Shown: positions 25,950 through 33,654 of the stretch, piece by piece
Numbering within the stretch: position 1 is the stretch's first letter
Layout of the letters: each line of letters starts with the position of its first letter
Origin: JAVBNH01 sp031551635
Lineage (GTDB): Bacteria > Bacillota > Clostridia > Oscillospirales > Acutalibacteraceae
Direction: 5' to 3'
Length of the DNA: 64,000 nucleotides
Assembly (NCBI GenBank): GCA_031551635.1
Contig: JAVBNH010000007.1
Span: forward strand, 1 to 64,000
The notes under the pieces: model-generated
Seen by the model: only the letters and a program-made list of their open reading frames with translations
Databases searched by the model: none
What the model was told of the DNA's origin: nothing
Translations under genes and position numbers: made by a program

Positions 25950-26155
25950 CTTATACTAACGTGGGGTTGGCTTGCCAAGCCCACAACCCAAATCGTGTTT
26001 TTTTTTGAGCTTTCAGCCCACTAAGGTACTAAGTTCAGATTAAAAAAGTTTACAAATATTAATTTTTTAATCTGAACTTAGAACTTGCTAATGTTCACAT
26101 ATAAGGCTTTCGGGAGATTATTTTTATCTACTGTTAAATGGGAGTTTGGTATTAA
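25950..26155. repeat. MITE-like interspersed repeat, copy 2 (206 bp)
   Basis: Full-length relative of copy 1, with the same ends (TTATACTAACGTGGG, GGAGTTTGGTATTAA) and the same three hairpins. The inner inverted repeat is longer (AAGTTCAGATTAAAAAA with TTTTTTAATCTGAACTT). It fills most of the 330 bp between thiT and the MBL gene, and no other feature was seen in that gap. Confidence 0.78.
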
Positions 26156-26266
26156 CGCGTATTACAAAATAATTTCAAAAGACAAAATTTTACTTTACAA
26201 AATCAACCGTAACAGTTATTATATATACATGTTGTGTGTATAAATAATTGAAACGGTTGATTTAAA

Positions 26267-26980
26267 ATGCAGATTTTCAATAATCTTTTTCAAGTCGGCG
26301 GAAGCCTGAACGGGCTTTCCTGGGACGGCGGCTACAAGAGCTACGGCGACTGCAACACTTATATTCTGAAAACCGAAAAAGGCTGCGTTATGTTTGACTG
26401 CGGCAACGGCGAAACCTGGGAACAGCTTGTGAAAAACATGCGATACTGGGGAATAGATCCGGAGAGCATCAAGGCTTGTATGCTTACCCACGCCCATCTT
26501 GACCACTCCGGCGCCGCGCATATCCTCAGGAAAAACGGTGTGCAGCTTTACGCGGGCAAAAACACCGCCGAGGCTTTGCAAGCGGGCGACGAGCGCTGCG
26601 CGGGCTACCTCTATCACAAACAGTTTACACCTGTGCGTGTCACAAACGCCTTTGACGAGGGCGCAGTGCTTCATACCTGTGGCATAAAGATAAAAACGAT
26701 GCACTGTCCGGGTCATACTATGGGTTGCACGGCTTATTTTTTCACGCATGAGGGCAGGGAATTCGTTATCAGCGGCGACATTATCGGCACATTGCAAGAC
26801 GGCTATTTCGGCTGGGACGGCTCTATTGATTTCGACCGAAAGGTCTATCTTGAAACCTTGCAAAAATTCGCGAAAATCAAGGCTGATATTATGCTGCCGG
26901 GGCACGGAATGGTTTACTACGGCAAACCTTCTGAAAGAATCGAGGAGTCGCTTTGCGTGGCTTTAAGTCAGTGGAGATAG
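26267..26980 (+). CDS. MBL-fold metallo-hydrolase
   Basis: A 237-aa metallo-beta-lactamase-fold enzyme. THAHLDHSG (about residues 75-83) is the HxHxDH metal motif. HCPGHTMG gives the next ligand His, SGDIIGT the bridging Asp, and LPGHG a terminal His. All ligands of a dinuclear zinc/iron site are therefore present. It is single-domain glyoxalase II/hydrolase type; the substrate is unknown. The ribosome site before ATG 26267 is weak. A short heptamer tract begins right after the stop codon. Confidence 0.85.
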   Translation: MQIFNNLFQVGGSLNGLSWDGGYKSYGDCNTYILKTEKGCVMFDCGNGETWEQLVKNMRYWGIDPESIKACMLTHAHLDHSGAAHILRKNGVQLYAGKNTAEALQAGDERCAGYLYHKQFTPVRVTNAFDEGAVLHTCGIKIKTMHCPGHTMGCTAYFFTHEGREFVISGDIIGTLQDGYFGWDGSIDFDRKVYLETLQKFAKIKADIMLPGHGMVYYGKPSERIEESLCVALSQWR

Positions 26981-27002
26981 TTTAGACATTAGACTTTAGA
27001 CG
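26981..27002. repeat. Heptamer tract, TTAGACN x3
   Basis: Three units (TTAGACA, TTAGACT, TTAGACG) begin directly after the MBL-gene TAG. Confidence 0.65.
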
Positions 27003-27125
27003 GAGGTCACGTTTAAGAGCTTTTTAAAAAGACTTGTCCGCGAACAAATATAGTAAATATCGATAATTTCAAATCACCGCGAGCACAGTGAAGCAAGAAA
27101 ACACTAATCTAAAGCGCGACCAAAA

Positions 27126-27183
27126 TTTTTCATTTTTCATTTCCCTAGTCCCTAGTCCCTAGTCCCTATTCCCTAGCCCCTAA
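27126..27183. repeat. Heptamer tract with changing unit, ATTTTTC to TAGTCCC
   Basis: Eight contiguous 7-bp units: ATTTTTC twice, ATTTCCC, TAGTCCC three times, TATTCCC, TAGCCCC. The phase is kept while the word changes. It sits 30 bp ahead of the esterase gene. Confidence 0.9.
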
Positions 27184-27212
27184 CTACATCGGTTTTAGAA
27201 AGGACTGTTATT

Positions 27213-28061
27213 ATGCGCTTTTCAGATGTTATGTATGTTGATAAAATTAATGGCGATTACAGCGAAGAACGTCAGATGATGGATATTATTATTCCCGAAA
27301 CCGATAAAACAGAGCTTAATGCCGCATTGATTATTCATGGCGGCGGCTGGTTTGCGGGGGACAAGAGCGGTCATGAGGGGGATTTACTGAGGTATTCAAA
27401 CCCCTCGCACCCCTCGGGCGGGCTTATAACCGCGTCGATGAATTACCGAATGCTCGACAATCAGGGCGCGGACAGCTATGAGGACATGCTTACGGATATT
27501 ACAAATGCTCTGCTGAAAATGAAGCAGGTCGCGTTTGAGTGTGACAAAAGCATTAAAAAGGTTTTTCTGACCGGTGAGTCGGCGGGGGCGCACCTCTCGT
27601 TATTGTATACGCTGAAAAATCAGAAAACCTCGCCAATCGAAATAGCCTTTGCCGCCAGCCGCTGCGGTCCGACGGTTTTTGCCAATTATGAATATTATGT
27701 AAAAAGTGAAGATGTTTTCGGGCTGTCTATAGGTACATTAATAGGCTATCTTATCGGCGACAAGGTTGAAATAACGCTTGAAAACGCTGAGGATTACACT
27801 GATAAGCTCGCCGCGGTATCTCCGGTAAGCTATGTAAATGAAGCCTCGCCGCCTCTAATTCTTGCCCACGGCGCGGTCGATACCCTCGTTCCTGTGATAA
27901 ACGCCCACAAGATGAACGAGGAATATACAAAACACGGGAAGCAACAGGAAATAAAGGTTTTCATCTTCCCGAACTCAGGGCATGAGCTGGGACGCGACCC
28001 CGATAAAAACGAGGAATACTATAAGGAAATCAATAATTATATAGAAAAATATTTTGCCTGA
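27213..28061 (+). CDS. Alpha/beta hydrolase, HGG-type esterase
   Basis: A 282-aa hormone-sensitive-lipase-type esterase. IHGGGWFAGDKSG (about residues 38-50) forms the oxyanion hole, LTGESAGAHLS holds the nucleophile Ser, HGAVDTLVP the acid and NSGHELG the His. There is no signal peptide. It may remove acetyl or other acyl groups from sugars taken up by the cell, which would fit the glycan genes nearby, but the substrate is inference. GAAAGGA precedes ATG 27213. Confidence 0.85.
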   Translation: MRFSDVMYVDKINGDYSEERQMMDIIIPETDKTELNAALIIHGGGWFAGDKSGHEGDLLRYSNPSHPSGGLITASMNYRMLDNQGADSYEDMLTDITNALLKMKQVAFECDKSIKKVFLTGESAGAHLSLLYTLKNQKTSPIEIAFAASRCGPTVFANYEYYVKSEDVFGLSIGTLIGYLIGDKVEITLENAEDYTDKLAAVSPVSYVNEASPPLILAHGAVDTLVPVINAHKMNEEYTKHGKQQEIKVFIFPNSGHELGRDPDKNEEYYKEINNYIEKYFA

Positions 28062-28073
28062 TACTGGCATTAA

Positions 28074-28098
28074 TAAAAAAATCACCGCCGGAACGGTG
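28074..28098 (-). terminator. Minus-strand intrinsic terminator
   Basis: On the minus strand TCACCG-TTCCGG-CGGTGA is followed by seven Ts. It could catch transcripts that pass the shared terminator of the toxin-like gene. Confidence 0.55.
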
Positions 28099-28116
28099 AA
28101 AAACATTTAAAACATA

Positions 28117-28145
28117 TTGACATAATGTGATATTGGGGTTATAAT
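28117..28145 (+). promoter_or_regulatory. Perfect consensus sigma-A promoter for a small RNA
   Basis: TTGACA (28117-28122), exactly 17 bp, TATAAT (28140-28145). Both hexamers are exact consensus, the only such pair seen in the window. No protein gene follows on this strand. Confidence 0.88.
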
Positions 28146-28151
28146 AAGGTT

Positions 28152-28297
28152 GTGGCAATGCCGCGGCCGCTCTCGGCGGTTCGTGAACGTAAGGGTTCAC
28201 GAAATTCCTTCAAGGAATCCGGCAGACGGTTAGCCCTGAAATGATTAGTTATAAAAATAACCGCTCAGCTCGTGAGGCTATGGGCGGTTATTTTTTT
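28152..28297 (+). ncRNA. Structured small RNA, candidate antitoxin
   Basis: The transcript from the consensus promoter would be about 146 nt. It folds into a 9-bp hairpin (TTCGTGAAC, 28180-28188, with GTTCACGAA, 28195-28203), a second small hairpin (ATTCCTT/AAGGAAT, 28204-28218), and ends at a strong terminator. Its 3' end overlaps the end of a 20-codon hydrophobic ORF on the other strand. The arrangement matches Fst/RNAII or TxpA/RatA type I pairs. The family itself is not one I recognise. Confidence 0.62.
28253..28297. terminator. Bidirectional terminator shared by small RNA and toxin-like gene
   Basis: AAAAATAACCGC (28253-28264) pairs with GCGGTTATTTTTTT (28285-28297). T-rich tails are present on both strands, and the toxin-like stop codon lies in the right arm. 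Confidence 0.88.
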
Positions 28298-28350
28298 ATG
28301 GCTAAAACAAGCAATAGAATCACTAAAAGCAAAACTATGATGTACTCCAT
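28288..28350 (-). CDS. Tiny hydrophobic peptide, type I toxin-like
   Basis: A 20-aa ORF: MEY, then an unbroken run of I, V and L, ending AIKK. It is a single membrane helix with a basic tail, as in Fst, TxpA and holin-like toxin peptides. A very strong ribosome site, GAGAGGGGGTGA, lies 7 bp ahead of ATG 28350. It is transcribed against the small RNA at 28152-28297 and ends in their shared terminator. The long structured leader upstream fits the delayed translation typical of such toxins. Expected action is membrane insertion; this is inference. Confidence 0.68.
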   Translation of the reverse strand: MEYIIVLLLVILLLVLAIKK

Positions 28351-28382
28351 ATGCGTCACCCCCTCTCGGAGATGAGCTAAAA

Positions 28383-28483
28383 CTAACCTCCATTTAAATA
28401 GTCGGAATCCTTCATGAGCATTTCCGATATGCTAATTCGCATATCGGGCTCGTTTGGATTCCTCCTTTTAAATTGGAGATTAG
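28383..28483 (-). promoter_or_regulatory. Long stem-loop in the toxin-like mRNA leader
   Basis: A 100-nt imperfect inverted repeat: CTAACCTCCATTTAAA (28383-28398) with TTTAAATTGGAGATTAG (28467-28483), then GGAATCC/GGATTCC, capped by a perfect 9-bp hairpin (28424-28447). It buries two GGAGG motifs in the stem. A 19-codon ORF (start inside the cap, stop at 28385-28383) could be a leader peptide. A possible promoter (TTTAAC, 18 bp, TATAAT) lies at 28550-28521. Confidence 0.6.
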
Positions 28484-28574
28484 TGTTACCGCCTACCGTA
28501 CAGGCATAACCACGAAAATTATTATAAATTATTTGCCGAAAAAAGTTAAATATTATTTTTAACATTAATCCTCA

Positions 28575-30182
28575 TCACATATCAATTGTTTTTGTCGCCC
28601 ATGAAATATCTATATTGGTGTCATGCGTAGTCATCAGAACAGTGCCGGAAAAAACCTCAAGCGCATGCATTAATACATCCTTTGAATAGACATCAAGATG
28701 ATTTGTCGGCTCATCAAGAATTATCAGATTCACTTCATTCATCATGGCTATGCATAGCCTGAGCTTTGTCATCTCTCCCCCGGAAAGATTTCTCACGCGG
28801 TTATAGAGCTGGGCGGCGGTGAGGCCGCAGGACAGCATTGCTTTTTGGAGCTCTTTATTCGGCGTTTCGGGAAAATACTGCTTGATAAATTCCATTGCGG
28901 TAATTTGCTGCTGTTTTCCTTTTTTTATTCCCAAAAGTTTGCGTTCGTGCTTGCTGAAAGCGGAAAAATTGTTCTCATAATCCTCCTCCTGCTTTAGAAA
29001 AACGCTTGAAACTCCATCGCCGAACTCAATTTCACCGCTGACAAGCGGCAAATCAAACGCAATTGATTTCAGCAGTGTGGTCTTACCGGCTCCGTTATAC
29101 CCTCGAAAAATTATTTTTTCCCCTTTTCGTACTTCTAATGAAATCGGAGGCAGAATCGGAGTTTTACTGTAACCAATTTCGGCAGTTGTAAGCTTTATAA
29201 TCAGTCCGGTTTCACCCTTTTTATATTTGAAAGCAAATTGTGGCTTGATTATTTCATCAGGCTTTTCAATGCGTTCCATTGTTTTCAGCATCTTTTTCAG
29301 CCAGGTGGCCTTTGTTCTCACTATACCGCCCATAGCCTCCTCAGAGTTTTCACTGACATATTTTTCAGCATTTGCAATCCATTTTTCCTGAGCCTTCATT
29401 TGCTGAAGCTGAACCTCGTCTCTTTTTTCCTTGTCTATTAAATAAAAATCATAGTTACCCCTATATATATTTATTTTGCGATTTGAAATTTCGGCAATAG
29501 TTGTGCTGATTTTATTCAAAAAAGCCTTGTCATGAGAGACAACGATGAAGGCGGCGGAGCTCCTGCACAGGTAGTCGCCAAGCCATTTTATATATTTGGA
29601 ATCAAGAAAATTCGTTGGTTCGTCGAGCAGCAGCAGGTCATTCTTCTGCAAAAGAAGTTTTCCTAAAATCAGCTTTGTTTTTTGCCCGCCAGAAAGCTCG
29701 TTTATTATGCTGCTTTTAATTGATAAATCAAAACCTAATCCACACAACACATCATCAATTCTTTTATCAATCATATAATAGTCGTTTTCGTTGAGGGTTT
29801 CGCTTAGTTTCTCAGCTTTTTCCAGCTGTTTCATCTGTTCGAGTGACTCAAGGCCGTCAATGCTGTCATAAATCGCATTAAGCTCGTTGTTTATTTTATG
29901 AAGCTCATCAAAGGCTGTTTGGATATACTCATAAACCGTTCCCAGAGATTTAATGTCCGCATATTGGTCGAGAAATCCTATATTGGCTTTGCCATTTCTG
30001 TCATACGCCCAATCATCCGGCACAACCTCGCCTAAAATGATTTTAACAAGCGTTGATTTTCCGCAGCCGTTTACGCCGATAAGCCCGATATGGTCACCTT
30101 CGCAGACAGTCAGCGATGCGTTTTTAAATAAGACCTTGTTCGGAAACTCCAAATTTAAGTTTTCAATATTTATTAATCGCAT
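28575..30182 (-). CDS. ABC-F family ATPase (ribosome-protection type candidate)
   Basis: A 535-aa protein with two ABC ATPase domains and no membrane segment. The first domain has GVNGCGKST, LSGGQKTKL and LLLDEPTNFLD; the second has GYNGAGKTT, LSGGEMTKL and LIILDEPTNHLD. The linker between them (about residues 235-300) is basic and helical, as in ABC-F factors that enter the ribosomal E site. The transcript leader carries a 45-codon ORF and an attenuator-like terminator, typical of antibiotic-resistance ABC-F genes. Which drug, if any, cannot be told. GAGGAG selects ATG 30182. Confidence 0.85.
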   Translation of the reverse strand: MRLINIENLNLEFPNKVLFKNASLTVCEGDHIGLIGVNGCGKSTLVKIILGEVVPDDWAYDRNGKANIGFLDQYADIKSLGTVYEYIQTAFDELHKINNELNAIYDSIDGLESLEQMKQLEKAEKLSETLNENDYYMIDKRIDDVLCGLGFDLSIKSSIINELSGGQKTKLILGKLLLQKNDLLLLDEPTNFLDSKYIKWLGDYLCRSSAAFIVVSHDKAFLNKISTTIAEISNRKINIYRGNYDFYLIDKEKRDEVQLQQMKAQEKWIANAEKYVSENSEEAMGGIVRTKATWLKKMLKTMERIEKPDEIIKPQFAFKYKKGETGLIIKLTTAEIGYSKTPILPPISLEVRKGEKIIFRGYNGAGKTTLLKSIAFDLPLVSGEIEFGDGVSSVFLKQEEDYENNFSAFSKHERKLLGIKKGKQQQITAMEFIKQYFPETPNKELQKAMLSCGLTAAQLYNRVRNLSGGEMTKLRLCIAMMNEVNLIILDEPTNHLDVYSKDVLMHALEVFSGTVLMTTHDTNIDISWATKTIDM

Positions 30183-30298
30183 AATTATTCTCCTCAAAAT
30201 AAATAGAAATGGCGAAATTCGATATTGATATAAAACATCGAAATTCCGCCATTAATCTTGATTACTGCATTATTATTACATCAAAATTTACCCGCAAA

Positions 30299-30326
30299 AA
30301 AATGCGGACAGCCGATTGCTGTCCGC
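30299..30326 (-). terminator. Attenuator terminator upstream of the ABC-F gene
   Basis: On the minus strand GCGGACAGC-AATCG-GCTGTCCGC is followed by a seven-T run, between the leader ORF and the ABC-F start. A complete terminator inside a leader implies conditional read-through. Confidence 0.85.
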
Positions 30327-30348
30327 TAAAAATCATAATTAACGCAAA

Positions 30349-30486
30349 TTATGCGCTAAAAGAGGCGGCAACAATGGCAAAATGGGCAGAATTATCCCTT
30401 GTTGCCGCAAAGCTCCTTGCGGGGATCCTTACGATTCGCCTTGCGCGAGCCGCATTGATCAAAGAGTATTTTTGCATTGATGCCAT
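30349..30486 (-). CDS. Leader peptide (45 aa) of the ABC-F gene
   Basis: A 45-codon ORF with GAGGTGG 6 bp ahead of ATG 30486 and an Arg-rich stretch (ARARRIVRIPARSF). Its RNA can form CCGCAAG/CTTTGCGG and GGCAACAA/TTGTTGCC stems before the terminator. This suggests that ribosome stalling in the leader changes folding and allows read-through into the ABC-F gene. Antibiotic-induced stalling is inferred from the general ABC-F model. Confidence 0.7.
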   Translation of the reverse strand: MASMQKYSLINAARARRIVRIPARSFAATRDNSAHFAIVAASFSA

Positions 30487-30520
30487 AAAAACCACCTCAC
30501 TTTCATTAAAATCTAAATTC

Positions 30521-30549
30521 AGGATAACACAAAACTCAATTGTTGTCAA
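30521..30549 (-). promoter_or_regulatory. Sigma-A promoter of the ABC-F leader
   Basis: On the minus strand TTGACA (30549-30544), a 17-bp spacer and TATCCT (30526-30521), 35 bp ahead of the leader ORF. The gap 30183-30644 is fully taken up by this leader and the heptamer tract at 30608. Confidence 0.78.
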
Positions 30550-30607
30550 CAGGAATTTTAAAATAATGTGGATATAGCATTAAATGTGATTGTTAAAGCT
30601 ATAATAT

Positions 30608-30656
30608 ATCTAAAGTCTAATGTCTAATGTCTACAGTCTAATGTCTAAATGCTAGA
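30608..30656. repeat. Heptamer tract, GTCTAAT x6-7
   Basis: Units ATCTAAA, GTCTAAT twice, GTCTACA, GTCTAAT, GTCTAAA, TGCTAGA. The last unit supplies the TAG stop of the second ABC-F gene. Confidence 0.9.
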
Positions 30657-32528
30657 CTCCCACTCTTTATATAGCAAATCCTCTTTTACGGTGAGTTGCT
30701 CCAGCTCCTCGGTCAGCAATAGCAGCTTTTCATGGTCGCAGAGGGTTTCTTCTTTTTGCAGCTCAAGGTTGATTTCCTCTTTTTTCGCGTCAAGCTGTGC
30801 GATTTCCTCCTCAATGCGCGCTATACGCGAGAGCCTTTTTCTCTCAAGGCTTTCCTGCTCCTTACGTCTCTGATAGTCGTTCGGGGCTTTTTCTTTTTTA
30901 TCCCGCGCCGCCTCCGGAATACTCAGCGCGGAAATATATTCATCGTAATTACCCTCAAAGGGCTCAATTCCGCCGCCGCTGAAGGCGTAAATTTTTGTCG
31001 CGAGTCTGTTAATTAAATAGCGGTCATGTGAGACGCAAAGAATCGTACCCTCATACGCCGCGAGAGCCTCCTCGAGCACCTCGCGCGAGGCTATGTCAAG
31101 ATGGTTCGACGGCTCGTCAAGAATCAATAAATTCGAGCCGGTCAGGGCGATTTCAAGCAGGGCTACCCTTGAACGCTCGCCGCCGCTGAGCTTATCCATT
31201 TTTTTATAAATTTCCTCACCGCGGAATAAAAACGCCGCGAGATAGTTTCTCAGCTCAGCTACAGTATATGACACACAGCGCTCCAGACACTCATCAATTA
31301 CGGTTTTGTCTGAGACAATGCTCTGCTGGGACTGCTCAAAATAGCTCGGGCGTACGCTCGCGCCGAAGCGGCAAAGTCCGCCGTCCTGAAGAATTTTGCG
31401 CATTATTATTTTTAGCAGGGTGGTTTTTCCGCAGCCGTTTGGACCGATAAGGAAGGCTTTTTCACCCTTGCGCAGGGTGAAGGTAACGTTTTTGAAAAGC
31501 GGCTTGCCCTCAAAGGATTTCGTCAGATTTTCGGCGATGATGACCTCATTGCCGCTCTCATTCCTTATATTGAAGCGGATGCGAATCTGCTTCTCGTCTG
31601 TGTCGGGTATAACCATATCAGCCTTTATTCGCTCAATCTGCTTCTCCTTGCTGGCGATGGTTATGTAGTTACGCTCGCGGTTGAAGCGTTTCTGCTGCTC
31701 GATTATGCCCTCGATGCGCTCTATTTCCTTCCGGTCGTTTTCATATTTCCGCTGCTCACTCAGACGCTGCTCGGCGCGGATTTTCATAAAGGTAGAATAA
31801 TTTCCTTTTGTAACATAGATTTTCTTGTTAGTAATCTGCATGGTTTTGTTTGTGACCTTATCAAGGAAATAGCGGTCATGGGAAATAATAATCGCCGCGC
31901 CTGAGTATTTCGAAAGAAAATCCTCAAGCCACTCGACGCTTTTGATGTCAAGGTGGTTTGTCGGCTCGTCAAGCAGGATAAAATTCGCGTCCGACAGCAG
32001 TAGCTTCCCGAGAGCAAGCTTAGTTTTCTGCCCGCCGCTCAGAGCGCTTATGTTAAGATTTATTTCATTTTCGCTGAAGCCAAGCCCTAGGAGCATTGAG
32101 CGTGCGCGGGACTTATATGTAAGACCGCCCTCATTATGGAAGGCTTCAAGCAGCTGAGAATGCCGATGGATAAGCCCCTCGCGTTCGGCAGCGCCCGCTT
32201 TTTCAATCATTGCCGGCAGAGCTTCAAGCTCGTTTTCCGCCTCAATGAGCGGCGCGAATATTTTCAGAGTCTCCTCATAAGCGTTTACACTCATGTCGGT
32301 GCAGGTGTGCTGCTCTACAAAGCCGATTTTCGCGCTGCGCGAGAGAAAAAGCCCGCCCTCAGTCGGCTGCAGCTGAGAGCAAATAAGCTTGAAAAGTGTG
32401 GTTTTGCCGCTGCCGTTCGCACCGATAAGACCGACCTTATCAGTGTTCTGTATCTCAAATGAAGCGTCAGAAAACAAAAGATGCTCAATGAAGCTCATTT
32501 TTAAAGCGTTTACGTTTAATACGGACAT
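30645..32528 (-). CDS. ABC-F family ATPase with C-terminal coiled coil (YdiF/Uup-like)
   Basis: A 627-aa protein with tandem ABC domains: GANGSGKTT, LSGGQKTKLALGK and FILLDEPTNHLD; then GPNGCGKTT, LSGGERSRVALLEIAL and LLILDEPSNHLD. A coiled coil follows at about residues 550-627, rich in E, K and L. This layout is that of housekeeping YdiF/Uup-type translation or ribosome-assembly factors rather than of resistance proteins. The second of two adjacent ATGs (32528) has the better AGGAG spacing. The gene ends within a heptamer tract. Confidence 0.87.
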   Translation of the reverse strand: MSVLNVNALKMSFIEHLLFSDASFEIQNTDKVGLIGANGSGKTTLFKLICSQLQPTEGGLFLSRSAKIGFVEQHTCTDMSVNAYEETLKIFAPLIEAENELEALPAMIEKAGAAEREGLIHRHSQLLEAFHNEGGLTYKSRARSMLLGLGFSENEINLNISALSGGQKTKLALGKLLLSDANFILLDEPTNHLDIKSVEWLEDFLSKYSGAAIIISHDRYFLDKVTNKTMQITNKKIYVTKGNYSTFMKIRAEQRLSEQRKYENDRKEIERIEGIIEQQKRFNRERNYITIASKEKQIERIKADMVIPDTDEKQIRIRFNIRNESGNEVIIAENLTKSFEGKPLFKNVTFTLRKGEKAFLIGPNGCGKTTLLKIIMRKILQDGGLCRFGASVRPSYFEQSQQSIVSDKTVIDECLERCVSYTVAELRNYLAAFLFRGEEIYKKMDKLSGGERSRVALLEIALTGSNLLILDEPSNHLDIASREVLEEALAAYEGTILCVSHDRYLINRLATKIYAFSGGGIEPFEGNYDEYISALSIPEAARDKKEKAPNDYQRRKEQESLERKRLSRIARIEEEIAQLDAKKEEINLELQKEETLCDHEKLLLLTEELEQLTVKEDLLYKEWESSI

Positions 32529-32543
32529 CATTTACTCCTGCTT

Positions 32544-32592
32544 GATACTAGATGCTGGATTCTGGATTCTGGATGCTGGATGCTAGATGCTT
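32544..32592. repeat. Heptamer tract, GATGCTG x7
   Basis: Seven exact-length units (GATACTA, GATGCTG, GATTCTG twice, GATGCTG, GATGCTA, GATGCTT). They overlap the last codons and TAG stop of manA. Confidence 0.92.
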
Positions 32593-33542
32593 GACTTTAA
32601 AATCTTAGCGTTTCCTGTTATTTTATATATTCCGCTACCGGCGCTCACAAAAAAGCTGTCCCCAGCGAATGCTTCCATGCTCTCGCCGCTGCACTCGACA
32701 GTTGCGCGTCCCTCAAGAAACAGGAGCGACACAAAGGATTTTTCATCAGCGTTTTCGGTGCATTCGCCGTCTGTTTCGAGGAGATTGATGCGGAAATATT
32801 CGCTTGATGCGAGAAGTGTCTCGCTGCAGCTCTCGCGCAGCGTTTTTTTGCCCGCGGCTGAGAAATCAGCTTGAAGCTTTTTTGTGTCGAGCACATCAAC
32901 AGCCTTATCAATGTGCAGCTCGCGCTCTTTGCCGTCCTTGTCGGTGCGCTTGTAGTCAAAAACCCGATAGGTCGCGTTCGAGCTCTGCTGAACCTCGGCG
33001 AGGAAGATTCCCGCGCCTATGGCATGAAGCGTTTTCGAGGGGATATACACCACATCGCCTTTTTTTACTTTGGTTCTATTAACCGCGTCAAGCAGGGTGC
33101 CGTCGTTTATTTTCGCGCGCAGCTCCTGCTTAGAAATATCCCTGTTGAAGCCGTAAATCAACTCTGAATCTTCTTTCGCGTCGAGTATATACCAGCACTC
33201 GGTTTTTCCGCTGTCGTTTTCGTACGCTCGCGCGTAGCAGTCGTCAGGGTGAACCTGAATTGAAAGCTTGTCCTCAGCATCAATAAATTTAATAAGCAGG
33301 GGGAATTCCCCGCAGTCCCGGCAGGCAGTGCCGAGGGCGTCCTTACCCAGTATTTCAAGCATCTCCGGAAATGTTTTGCCGCGGTGCTCGCCGCTTGCAA
33401 CGAGAGAAACGCCGTCCTTATGGCAGGACAGCGCCCAGGCCTCCGCGATATTTTCCATTTCATTGTTTTTATATAAGCTCTTCAGACGCTGACCGCCCCA
33501 GATATTTTGCTTCAGGCTGGGATACAGTTTGTAAATACTCAT
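32583..33542 (-). CDS. manA: Mannose-6-phosphate isomerase, class I
   Basis: Zinc-dependent isomerisation of mannose 6-phosphate and fructose 6-phosphate. It is 319 aa, the short Firmicutes form. IQVHPDD (Zn ligands), KTECWYIL and the active-site region IPSKTLHAIGAGIFLAEVQ lead to NATYRVFDY. MSIYKLYPSLKQNIWGG at 33542 with GGGG upstream is the start; the frame is open 49 codons further back without a ribosome site. It would feed mannose units into glycolysis. The last residues and the stop are encoded by the heptamer tract. Confidence 0.92.
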   Translation of the reverse strand: MSIYKLYPSLKQNIWGGQRLKSLYKNNEMENIAEAWALSCHKDGVSLVASGEHRGKTFPEMLEILGKDALGTACRDCGEFPLLIKFIDAEDKLSIQVHPDDCYARAYENDSGKTECWYILDAKEDSELIYGFNRDISKQELRAKINDGTLLDAVNRTKVKKGDVVYIPSKTLHAIGAGIFLAEVQQSSNATYRVFDYKRTDKDGKERELHIDKAVDVLDTKKLQADFSAAGKKTLRESCSETLLASSEYFRINLLETDGECTENADEKSFVSLLFLEGRATVECSGESMEAFAGDSFFVSAGSGIYKITGNAKILKSSI

Positions 33543-33625
33543 ATCAGTTTCCCCGTAATCGAAAATTTCCTGATAATTATACAGCAAACCCCCGGGACTT
33601 GTCAAATCTTTATTATACTCCTGTA

Positions 33626-33653
33626 CCCTGATTCCCTGATTTCCTGATTCCTG
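33626..33653. repeat. Octamer tract, CCCTGATT x3
   Basis: Units CCCTGATT, CCCTGATT, TCCTGATT and a partial CCTG, directly downstream of the Cys-rich ORF. Confidence 0.75.
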
Positions 33654-33654
33654 T

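Noticed and set aside
26219..26905. Minus-strand 228-codon frame
   Set aside because: Shadow of the MBL hydrolase, whose metal motif proves the plus strand.
28383..28565. Minus-strand 60-codon frame in the leader of the toxin-like gene
   Set aside because: Its first half overlaps the probable promoter and no ribosome site precedes its start; only the last 19 codons (inside the stem) are kept as a possible leader peptide.
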